In this document: positions 17,590 through 25,785 of the stretch, in pieces | How the letters are laid out: every line of letters begins with the position of its first letter | How positions within the stretch are numbered: the first letter of the stretch is position 1 | The notes under the pieces: generated by a model | Seen by the model: only the letters and a program-made list of their open reading frames with translations | What the model was told of the DNA's origin: nothing | The model's database searches: none | Made by a program: the position numbers and the translations under genes | NCBI GenBank assembly: GCA_008704415.1 | Contig: VXIS01000455.1 | Location: forward strand, 1 to 29,520 | DNA: 29,520 nucleotides | Direction of reading: 5' to 3' | Origin: Sphaerosporella brunnea | Taxonomy: Eukaryota; Ascomycota; Pezizomycetes; Pezizales; Pyronemataceae

Positions 17590-19815
17590 ATGTCGACAGA
17601 CCCTACATCTACTGATCATCAGGCTGGCACGCCCCCCTCAGACTATAACATCAATACAAATACTAGCAATACGGCTCCTGACGACTTCAACGTTGACGTG
17701 TTTTTTCACGAACTGCAAAATGCCGCAGGTACCGCAACCCAGGGAGATGAAAACCAGTACCATGGTGCGAATCATGGATTCCCTGGGCCCTCGCAAACTC
17801 TCCACATACCCCAAAACGCCAATTATTTTGGAGTAGAAGATTTGATACTCAATGGAGTACTTAATGCACCTTCACTGCAACAACATCAAGTCGGCAGCAG
17901 CAGTCACTCCTTCCCTTCGAAGCCTCAAATATCTGAATTCGATGTTGAAGAGCATAGTGAAGATTACGATGCAGTGGCAACACCGCCACCAAAACCCGGC
18001 AAGAAAAGTTGGGAAATAACTCCAGGGATAATCATCACAACACCGTCAGGCCACAAGAGGGGCCCTCTCAACGGCGGTTGTTATTTCGAGAACAAGCGGC
18101 CGCTCCCAGATCTAATACCAGATTTCCGGCCGCATCCATACACGGGGCCACGGGCAGTCTCCAAAGGGCACCAATACTCGATCAACACGCAGCAAAAAAG
18201 GGTCAAATACAACATTTACACGACGATCAAGGATACGTCCCCACAATTCTGCCACCAATACGGGATCCGGTACGATTCGCGGGGACGGCTGATGCCGGAT
18301 TTCCTCTTCGATCGCAAAAACTTTGCCGCGTACGTCAAGCGCCATCCGCTTGGGAAAAATTTGTGGTTCCGTCTAGAAAAGTTCCCCGCCAACTGCAAGG
18401 GCTTTGGCATCTTCACGCACGATCACTCGACGTACAATTCGTGCCGTGCGCGAGACTGCCCTAGTAGGGAAAAGGGCCTTCGTGGCTTCCATGACGGTTC
18501 TATCCGCATCGCTATCGAGGAGGTTCTCGGCCGTCTACCCCGCGGCGAGCGCTTCGAAAATAATCCGTACTTCTGCGCGGGTTATTTACACATCGATTGC
18601 CTCGAGAATCTGGTGGATATAGGCCAGCTCATTCGCGCCGGAATGCTCAGGCCGAGGCCGAGAGAGTTCCATCCAAAGGAACCAAACACCAGCAAAACCG
18701 AGCCGCAGGTTCTCTGTCCGCCTGCAAAACTGGTGACCTGCTTCGAGGAATTTTGCAAAAGGGTTTTGCAACTGCAGTGGGACGGTTATCTTCACAATCT
18801 TGCCGACAGACTGCAAACATACGTTTGGCTAAGTGTACAGAAGAAGGGGAAAATGTCCACTTCAGATGCACCATCAGATATGAGGAAAGAAGATGCGTTG
18901 GAACTACTAGAGAAAAGACCCGTGGATCCAAACTGGGGCGGAGGACGTCGCCCTGGACTTCCACTAAAAACAGTAAAAAAGGCAGAATTCGCAGGCAAGG
19001 GAAAAGAGCTAGTTGGACCTGGCACAGGACGGAATTCTGAGAGGGCCCAAAAGACAGCGGAGAGGATCTTGGAGGAGGTCGAAGTGGTTATACCTGACTC
19101 AGCCTATGAAGACGGCGAGACTTGGCTCAGGGACTGCTACATCCCACTAGCAAACCCAGAACTCTATGCCCAAAACCCTTCACAGTCAGGTGGATTGTCT
19201 ACAAAGCGCGCAAAAAGCTCCGGACGATCTCCGATCAACAGAGGCAGAGATTATAGTAAGCCACAGGGCATCACAAAGCCAAGCTCTACAATGAGCCCGC
19301 GATCACCCATCGCAGCCAATCTCTACATTGGAAGCAACCAAGCCCAAGCCAGTAGCAGCAGCGCTTTCTACGCCAGTACCGGCGGTGGCACAATGTACAC
19401 ACTGAAGCGTCCACGACCCGTACCGCAAACCACAAACATGTCTACCTCCCCTACACCAAGCCGAACCACATTCCTCCAATCGCAGTTTGGGAACTACTGC
19501 AACCCGGGTTCGTTTCAGCTGACGCCCCCCCCGTTGTCGTCACAACAGATGTTTTTCCCCCCAATTCAGAGCCCAAGTTCAGTGAGTTTTAATGGCCAAC
19601 CCTTAACTTCCGGGGATGCATCCGCAGGCTATCAGTTTGGTTCGATTGATGCCACGCCATCCCAGGATACTAGTACTGCGCCCGCGGCGGCTACTCCACC
19701 CGCAGCGGCTACACCGCCTACAGAAGCTGCAGCTTGGGATGGCACAATTGATCCCCGACTGCTGAACGCTGCTTTGGGAGGAACGGGTGATGAAGCTGAA
19801 GGTAGGGAAGAATAG
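17590..19815 (+). CDS. Fungal protein of unknown function with possible zinc site (741 aa)
   Basis: Single exon. I choose the ATG at 17590 (AACAGCCATGT). The ORF extends upstream to 17455, but that segment looks like leader sequence. Residues 1-135 are polar and disordered. An ordered core at about 140-420 contains GGCYFENKRPLPDLIPDFRP, KGHQYSINTQQKRVKYNIYT, QYGIRYDSRGRLMPDFLFDR and HPLGKNLWFRLEKFP. Within it C285-X4-C290 (SCRARDCPS) and C329-X4-H334-X2-C337 (CAGYLHIDC) could bind zinc. A charged region follows, then from about residue 540 a Ser/Pro/Gln/Thr-rich tail with basic patches (KRAKSSGRS, KRPRP) and an Ala/Pro repeat near the end. The basic patches suggest a nuclear location and the tail resembles activation-type regions, but I recognise no named DNA-binding domain. 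Function unknown. Confidence 0.85.
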   Translation: MSTDPTSTDHQAGTPPSDYNINTNTSNTAPDDFNVDVFFHELQNAAGTATQGDENQYHGANHGFPGPSQTLHIPQNANYFGVEDLILNGVLNAPSLQQHQVGSSSHSFPSKPQISEFDVEEHSEDYDAVATPPPKPGKKSWEITPGIIITTPSGHKRGPLNGGCYFENKRPLPDLIPDFRPHPYTGPRAVSKGHQYSINTQQKRVKYNIYTTIKDTSPQFCHQYGIRYDSRGRLMPDFLFDRKNFAAYVKRHPLGKNLWFRLEKFPANCKGFGIFTHDHSTYNSCRARDCPSREKGLRGFHDGSIRIAIEEVLGRLPRGERFENNPYFCAGYLHIDCLENLVDIGQLIRAGMLRPRPREFHPKEPNTSKTEPQVLCPPAKLVTCFEEFCKRVLQLQWDGYLHNLADRLQTYVWLSVQKKGKMSTSDAPSDMRKEDALELLEKRPVDPNWGGGRRPGLPLKTVKKAEFAGKGKELVGPGTGRNSERAQKTAERILEEVEVVIPDSAYEDGETWLRDCYIPLANPELYAQNPSQSGGLSTKRAKSSGRSPINRGRDYSKPQGITKPSSTMSPRSPIAANLYIGSNQAQASSSSAFYASTGGGTMYTLKRPRPVPQTTNMSTSPTPSRTTFLQSQFGNYCNPGSFQLTPPPLSSQQMFFPPIQSPSSVSFNGQPLTSGDASAGYQFGSIDATPSQDTSTAPAAATPPAAATPPTEAAAWDGTIDPRLLNAALGGTGDEAEGREE

Positions 19816-20670
19816 GCAATACCCATTACTCTCATCTTCGCTCGTAACCATGGAACATAGGGGAATTTTAGAATGATATATATTTCTTTTTTTTTTCTTC
19901 TTTGCATGGCGTTTTTCGGCGTTATTTTTTATTTTTTATTCCCTCTCTTTTGTTGTTTGGGATTTATTTGAATATGGCGCGCATGGCGTTATGGGCGAAG
20001 CTCACATCATGGTGCATTCATGTAAGAATTTTGGAATGCTTTTTTTGAGTATATACCAAACGGTTTTCAACATGTTAGCGTCGGTGACAGCTACTTACTA
20101 TGTAGTTATCAATCAAGGTGATAGCCCCAGCCACGGGGGCTTCTTGTGGCTCTAGATGTACAACAGGAATAGGTGGCTGTTCGTTGCTATAATCGATCTA
20201 TTTGGCCTCTAGGTATAGCGACGGGAAGGCCCCTACTCATAACGTTAACCGTCTTCGATTGCTTTCTGAAGTGCGCAGTTGCCTCTTTCCTCCTCAACAC
20301 GTTAACTAGAGACAAGTTTCTTTTCGGTTCTCAACTTCCCACGTCTGGCATGCGCTTTGAGGGGATGCAATATCCTGAAGCACCACCGTGAGCATCACCC
20401 TCCACCCCCTAAGGTGTCGAAGAGGAGGAAAAAAACAGCCTGCAGGAAGAAATCGCAGTCTTTCAGCAGGAGCAGCTAGTTCTAGGCGGTTGCGGCCGTG
20501 AGAGCCGGCCCCCCAGCCCTGCAGTCAAAGCTGCTGTTCTTTCTGGGAGTTGCCTCGCCATATAACCACCGCATAGGTAGGTAGATAATCAGCTTTCTCT
20601 GCATATCTATGTACCAACATCGAAAGCTAGAAGGGCCTCACATGCTTGGTGTGAAAAGAGACAGCCGAGT
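19816..20670. other. Intergenic, no gene seen
   Basis: A/T-rich sequence with T runs (about 19887-19896, 19925-19940) probably includes the 3' UTR of the preceding gene. Short open frames at 20173-20391 and an unlisted basic frame ending near 20478 (KVSKRRKKTACRKK) have no supporting features. Confidence 0.5.
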
Positions 20671-21042
20671 TCCATCGCGAGAATTTTTTAATTTTTTTTG
20701 TTTTAATCATACTGTATTCGGCCGCTTGCGGCCATGACATATAAGGTACATGGAGACTATTCTTAGGCCTCAGGGCCTACAGTCGGGTATGTCTCTAAAG
20801 GAAAGAGGACATAAGGAAATCAAGGATATAAGAAAATAAGGAAATTCGTAGCTGACATAGGAAAGTAGGTAGACCGAAAACATGATTGTCACTACATTCT
20901 TGACCTCTCCTGCCAGGTCCCAATCTTTGTGTTTGCTAGGAAATCCAGGACAGCCTTGGTACATCGATCATCTGCAAGCAGGGCCTTAATGGTTCTTTCT
21001 CCCACTCCCCTTCCTTCTTTCACTATGGGTCCATCGCGAGAA
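20671..21042 (-). mobile_element. 5'-truncated LINE (non-LTR retrotransposon) 3' end with 13-bp target-site duplication
   Basis: The exact direct repeat TCCATCGCGAGAA (20671-20683 and 21030-21042) brackets a 346-bp insertion. On the minus strand the insertion opens with 45 codons in frame ending at a TAG. They contain IKALLADDRCTKAVLDFLAN and then TKIGTW, which resembles the extreme C-terminus of fungal LINE ORF2 proteins. About 200 bp of 3' UTR follow, with a perfect hairpin (20720-20733) and an A-rich tail (plus-strand T-rich 20684-20705). Truncation at the 5' end, an A-rich 3' end and the target duplication are the marks of target-primed reverse transcription. It is non-autonomous in this state. 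Confidence 0.88.
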
Positions 21043-21475
21043 ACTACACCAGACGGAGCGGGACCATCCCCGTGGCCATAACCACGCCGCCCTCCAGCCC
21101 CCCCCAAATACGTCACATACTAACCACATAACCCACTTGCCAGTGTAATACTTTTTTTCTTGAGCGGAAAACCTAACGATCAACTTCTTACGCGGTAGGT
21201 TAATGTCGAACTTGTGTATGTTAGATAATATGGCGGAAGGATAATTATTCCTCGCTTCATCATGTCGCAGCCGCCGGGAGAACTTGATTATTACCTGATC
21301 GTCGCTATTGTGAAAAAAAAAACTCCGGTGTAGGTACAGGTAGGAACGTGAAGCTTCGCTTCCTGTTGTGTATCTTCGCTATTTCTTGCAAGAAAGTGTT
21401 GATATTGGGTATCTAGGTACTATCAAGCGGCGAAGGGTTGTCCATATCGCTATCAACGGAAACAAGTCAGGCACC
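21043..21475. other. Spacer between two retroposon insertions, no gene seen
   Basis: No supported coding frame. The sequence contains short A and T runs (21151-21157, 21313-21322) but no recognisable gene or repeat. Confidence 0.5.
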
Positions 21476-21908
21476 AACCTTTTTTGCTTCACCTCGGCAC
21501 CAATAAGGAGGCCTTTGACGCGGAAGTCTACGCGATTTTTCGAGCCGTCCACCGCTTTAACGAGAGCTGGAAAGGGACGGACCAGAACTACCCCGCATAT
21601 CTTGCAGTTTCTGCAAGACACAAAAGTCGGACAATCCATGGCAGAAGATTGATGACTCGTCATCATCCAGTGAGGAGGCATCGGAGGAGGAAGAGTGATT
21701 CGGCCATGGCTTTCTTTTCTGTTGTTACAAGCCTGTTTTCTTTCCTTTGTCCTCTTTTACACCTTTCCTTTCTCGCAGTTGGGTGGCCGCAGTTGACCCA
21801 CGAGATCGCATCAATAAGGGGGGCGGACAGGATAAGGGGACGTCTGTCATGATCGTTAGTGGTCGTACCAATAAACCTGATTACAAATAAACAAACCTTT
21901 TTTGCTTC
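21476..21908 (+). mobile_element. LINE remnant with RNase H fragment and 15-bp target-site duplication
   Basis: The direct repeat AACCTTTTTTGCTTC (21476-21490 and 21894-21908) flanks a 403-bp insertion ending in an A-rich tail (GATTACAAATAAACAA). At its 5' end one frame reads LGTNKEAFDAEVYAIFRAVH, the start of the RNase H domain found in fungal LINEs. The next frame then reads PHILQFLQDTKVGQ, resembling a LINE ORF C-terminus. The middle of the RNase H domain is missing and the frame shifts, so this copy is both 5'-truncated and internally deleted. A further frame reads DDSSSSEEASEEEE before a stop. The tail is preceded by TGGTCGTACCA (21860-21870), a small possible hairpin. Confidence 0.85.
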
Positions 21909-22283
21909 CGCAGCTAGCGGGATGCGGGCTGAGGTGCGGTGTTGACATCAAATCCAAATCCAAAAAAAATAGAGGCATTTTCACTGCTGATTTTGTAGTT
22001 GGATATGTACGCTTAATAGTATAGATAGATGTTTTGATGAGTTGGATGGTTCACTTGAAGCCACTCGAGCGATGCACTGGGCTTCTTCTCTTATTTTCCG
22101 AGATAATAGCAGAGGTTCGTAGAAAGAGTGGGCGCAGAGCCCCAGTATTTATCGTGACAAAGCTCATCAAATACAAAATCCAAGGAAGGCAAAAAGGCAT
22201 CGCTCAAAAACAGCCACAAAAGAGCCTCCAAAAAAAACAAAAAAACAAAAACAAAAAGAGAAAACCCGAAAACTATGATATCT
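21909..22283. other. Intergenic / 3' flank of VHS-GAT gene
   Basis: An A-rich stretch at 22229-22262 (T-rich on the gene's strand) probably belongs to the 3' UTR of the minus-strand gene. I could not find a target duplication around it. No other gene is seen. Confidence 0.5.
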
Positions 22284-23505
22284 CTAGCCATCCCCTTCAG
22301 AATCTAAAGACGCCACTGCTCGCCACCTCCCCTCTCCTTCCTGCTGTTGGCGTTTGCTTCACCCAGTTAGCTTCTCCCGTACCTGATGATCACTTAGAAT
22401 ACCTACCAACGGGCTGACAGGGCTCAAATCCCCCGGCTGTCCCTCCTCCGGCGCAGCACCGTGCATAGTCGGCACATTCGATGGGTCCTGAACCCTGGCC
22501 TCCGCTCCGACACGACTTTCATTCGCCTTCAGCGCCGTGGCAACCGCATTTCTGTGTCCCTCTAGCGCAGTCGCCAACGCATCATTCGTTTCGATCAGCG
22601 TAGTAAGCGTGTCAGCATCCGGCGGTGGGTCCGCGGAAATATACATCTGCATGCTTCTTGCGGCGAGCTTGCAGCGGTCGGCGAACTCTTTCACCAGCGG
22701 CGATGTGGGAAGCTCCGATTGCGGCGTAGACTGTATCAGCTGCGTCAGCAGCGATGCGGACGTGGTAGCTTCGCTGACTCTAGCCACGAGCTCTTGGGGC
22801 CCCGGGAGCACATCGATTGGGGTGGAAGCCCCGCGGGGAGGAAGCGGGGGAGGCGTGTGGCCGGGCATAGGCACGATCAGCGTCGGCTGTGGTTGACCCG
22901 CTTTACGTCTGCCCCGCTCCTTCGCCCACAATTCCCTCAGCGGCGTCAAGTTCTCATCCGCGACTCTGGCGGGGTCCTGTGCGAAATTGTCCAGCGTCTC
23001 GGCCAGTATCTGCGCCACACTCGGATCCCTCCCGTTCCTAACGAGCTCCTTGATCGCGCTCACAAACTTTTGTTCCGCCAAATGCCGGGTGAAAGTGTAC
23101 CCCGGGTTTTGCGCCAGGATGCGCAGCAACATGATGCTGTTGTAGTGGATGTACGGACGGCTGCTGTTGCGCGCATCTAAATACCGTCGGATAGCGGTTG
23201 CTGCTGCTCCCGCGGCCGCCGGCGACGACTCCGCGTTATCTACGATTACGGGGAGATGCAGGAATTCCTCCCCCGGCGCTGGGTTTTCTGGGCTGCCGGT
23301 GGACACGAACAGGTGGATCGCCTGTTGGATGTCGCCTTCGGGAGTGCCGTCACTGACCACCGGAGGACTTGCGCCGCGGCTGTTGCTAACTCCGCTGCCC
23401 ACTGCTCCTTATCAGCTCCGGACCCCCCCTTACTAGAACAAAAAACTCACCGCCCTCGGCGCGCGTCTTGATGGAGTTGAAAACTTTCTTGAATTTCTTT
23501 TCCAT
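22284..23505 (-). CDS. VHS and GAT domain protein, predicted endosomal/actin-patch sorting adaptor
   Basis: The start is the ATG at 23505 in GCCATGG. Exon 1 (23505-23451) codes MEKKFKKVFNSIKTRAEG. An intron follows at 23402-23450 (49 nt, GTGAGT donor, GAGCAG acceptor; alternative acceptors a few nt downstream also keep the frame). Exon 2 is 23401-22383. A short last intron (22344-22382, 39 nt; GTACGG, GCTAAC, CAACAG) leads to a final exon ending at 22284, giving 377 aa. If it is not spliced, translation stops at 22359. Residues about 30-170 are VHS-like (DIQQAIHLFV, YIHYNSIMLLRILAQNPG, ETLDNFAQDP). About 210-305 is GAT-like (LVARVSEATTSASLLTQLIQ, FADRCKLAARSMQMYI, TNDALATALEGH). Such proteins bind ubiquitin, Arf or actin-assembly factors on endosomes. 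The yeast protein Lsb5 has this domain pair, but I cannot assign the orthologue. Confidence 0.82.
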
Positions 23506-24501
23506 GGCGTTGCAGTGCTGTCTGTAGCCGAGGGGGGAAGGGGAGGAGTTGTAGCTAGTAAATACCTCTTTGTGAGAGCATGTGAGGTGTAGTGGGGACG
23601 ACGAGTCGGCTTGGCAAGCCCCCAATGACGCGGACCCTGAAACCAGGGAGGGCCAAACGACGCGTGGAGGGATTCGCATGTCAGTGGCGATGCGGCGGTC
23701 GCTGGCCAATAATGCTTTTGCGCAGGCGATTAAAATCAGGTTGACGTCAGCTTGGAATAGATGGTGATTATTGTAGATGGTAAAAATTAAACGCCAGCTA
23801 CCTAGCTCCCAAACTCACTACGACTAGACGGCATCCATGATGAGCTGCCGTCCCTGCGCATCCTGTCCAGCGCCTTTACCGGAAACAATCTCCCCTTCTT
23901 GTTCTTCCTAGCCATGTGCTATTATTTCTCGAAGTAGGGTTGATACAGTAGCCGTGGACGAGATGGTATCGTGCTCTTGGGCTTATATATGCGAGCTTCT
24001 TTGCATGGTTTTGGGGGTTGTGTTGTTGGAGACTTGGAGTGATCATGGTTCATGGAGTGTCACTCGGCCAGCCCACCCGGGGTCCAGCGGCTATGATGAC
24101 GAGGAAGTTGCTGGCGCGAATCGCGCGGCGGTTGTCGAGGAGTTTGCTGTTGAGCTTTTTATAGCTAGTAAAAAGGAGAGAAAAGTTATGAGAGGAGGTG
24201 AGTTGCATGTAGATACTTCTGGAGGTATTGGGCTGCCTGTGATTTTTGCTCTTCAACATGCACCATCTGATAAACCAGTTACAGACCGCACCAGGCACGG
24301 GAAACGCTGTGTATTATGATGGAAGCGCACCAGGAAGGGAACAGAGCAGAAGCCGTGTGGTTGTGAGCTGGCGCTCACTTTAGACATCAAGAAAAAAAAC
24401 CAATCCCAACAGCATCTTATACGGCGGTAGACGCGTTTACTGAATTCCAAAGAAACTCTACTCCCGACCAAAACACACCTCCGAGAACTTCGGTGGGTCA
24501 G
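23506..24501. other. Upstream region of VHS-GAT gene, no gene firmly supported
   Basis: A 37-codon ATG frame on the minus strand (23915-23802, starting MARKNKKGRLFPVKALDRMR) could be a small upstream ORF in the VHS-GAT leader or an unrelated first exon; it contains a GTGAGT donor-like site near its end. A 121-codon plus frame at 23954-24319 has no motif. Otherwise nothing recognisable. Confidence 0.4.
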
Positions 24502-24687
24502 TTATTCCCAGAAACACCCGGTTAAGGCGTCTTCGACCCATTGAATATGAGTGCCTTCCGTATATATTGTGTTAAAATGGTACCAATTGTCTCGTACGAG
24601 GTCTGTGATTTTCTCTGCCACTTGTACGGTGCCCACAATATCTTTATCGCTGTAGATTAATCCGAAGAGACTATTAAACAAGCCTTT
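24502..24687 (-). pseudogene. 61-codon protein-like frame without start, possible exon or gene relic
   Basis: The frame runs from after an in-frame TAG (24688-24690) to a TAA at 24502-24504. Its product looks protein-like, not random: FGLIYSDKDIVGTVQVAEK, then ITDLVRDNWYHFNTIYTEGT, then HIQWVEDALTGCFWE. There is no ATG. The TAG lies in AAATAG, which could also be a splice acceptor. The upstream side is interrupted by a 14-bp direct repeat and by the LINE insertion at 24836-24983, which suggests a broken gene. I do not recognise the family. Confidence 0.35.
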
Positions 24688-24760
24688 CTATTTGAACTTA
24701 CAAGTGAATGCAATGTGTTCAATCCGAGGAGAACCATGGAACAGGGCTTTCTATTTGAAC
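24684..24760. repeat. 14-bp direct repeat flanking a 49-bp segment
   Basis: CTTTCTATTTGAAC occurs at 24684-24697 and 24747-24760. The 49 bp between the copies have no A-rich tail or inverted ends. This may be a small repair-type insertion or duplication. Confidence 0.6.
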
Positions 24761-24835
24761 GTGCAACTGTTCCTTTGAACGTTTGGAAACGACAGGTGTA
24801 CAACCAGCAATACCAACGAATAATAGCAGGACTTC

Positions 24836-24983
24836 TCCAACAGATAAATATTTCCTTTCCTTAAAAGACACACCCAACTGTAGGTCTATAGGACCTAAGG
24901 GCAGTCTATATGTATTCTTTATGTCATGGCCGCAAGCGGCCGAATACATTATGATTAAAACAAAACAATCCAACAGATAAATA
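24836..24983 (+). mobile_element. Short 5'-truncated LINE tail (118 bp) with 15-bp target-site duplication
   Basis: TCCAACAGATAAATA occurs exactly at 24836-24850 and 24969-24983. The 118 bp between them are homologous to the 3' UTR of the insertion at 20671-21042, in opposite orientation. They include the GGCCGCAAGCGGCC hairpin (24928-24941) and end in TATGATTAAAACAAAACAA. The copy contains no coding sequence. Differences from the other copy suggest independent insertions of related elements, not one inverted repeat. Confidence 0.88.
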
Positions 24984-25099
24984 GGTAATCCCCCGGCGAA
25001 TTAAACTTGCCGTAGCCGGACATAGCGATAGCAACCGACAAAACAATGTCTTATCCACGGTGGATTTCATATGGTATTTTTTAAAAGAAGCCGGGTGTG

Positions 25100-25526
25100 T
25101 ACTCTGGCGGCCGAGCGCCAAGTTCGGGATTTTGTGATTGGCCGGCACAACAAAAAACCGCGAAAATAAAAACTCGGCCGTCAAAATTCATCATAAATTA
25201 GAAGCTCCCACTTGTAGTCAAATTCGTCGCAAAAAACGCGATCCAGCACGTCTCGGAGGGGTAGCTGGGTGGGGGAGTGGGAGGCTGATGTGTGGCGTTG
25301 TGTGGCAACGCTGGATATTCAGAATCACCGTTTCAACTTTCTCAACATCACGACGGCCCAGCAGGCCCTCCAAGACGTGCTAGATAGCGTTTTTTGCGTT
25401 GAATATGACCACAAGTGAGAGCTTCTGATTTACGATGCATTTTGACGGCCGAGTTTTTATTTTCGCGGTTTTTTGTTGTGCGGGCCAATCACAAAATCCC
25501 GAACTTGGCGCTCGGCCGCCAGAGTA
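25100..25526. mobile_element. 423-bp foldback MITE with about 160-bp terminal inverted repeats and TA duplication
   Basis: The element 25102-25524 starts CTCTGGCGGCCGAGCGCC and ends with its exact reverse complement. It is flanked by TA on both sides (25100-25101, 25525-25526). The arms match for about 160 bp with scattered, mostly transition, mismatches, leaving a core of roughly 100 bp. There is no transposase frame. The TA duplication and inverted repeats point to the Tc1/mariner-pogo group as the source of mobility; that assignment is inference. Confidence 0.87.
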
Positions 25527-25785
25527 ATGTGGCTTGAAGGGTCGGCAGGGTAGACCTAAACCGTTCCGTATCTAACAGAGGTCACGTGTTGCTGCGCGTC
25601 GTCATCATCCTTTCATTCCTTTGAACCTTTGAATCCTTTCCCAACTTTAGAGCAAGACCTACGTATCAACCTCAAGCCTCAACCTCTAACGAAGCAAATA
25701 CCTAAAAACCCTCTACCAGTGAGCGCCTACTGCTTAATCCCATGCTTTCGTTGTTCAAAGTTCAAACGCTGACCACCCCTCAGCA
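25527..25785 (+). promoter_or_regulatory. Upstream region of the F-box gene
   Basis: These 259 bp between the MITE and the ATG contain a CGTGTTGCTGCGC stretch and C/A-rich leader-like sequence (25640-25785). No definite TATA box was found. Because the MITE lies directly upstream, part of the promoter may be MITE-derived. Confidence 0.4.

Noticed and set aside
22229..22262. A-rich stretch as a fifth LINE tail
   Set aside because: No TATGATT-type sequence before it and no convincing direct repeat around it; probably 3' UTR of the minus-strand gene.
23954..24319. 121-codon frame (+)
   Set aside because: No motif, no clear start context, and no sign of coding constraint.
20695..24968. One large inverted-repeat transposon enclosing the VHS-GAT gene
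   Set aside because: The two similar ends each have their own exact target duplication and A-rich tail, so they are separate LINE insertions in opposite orientation.
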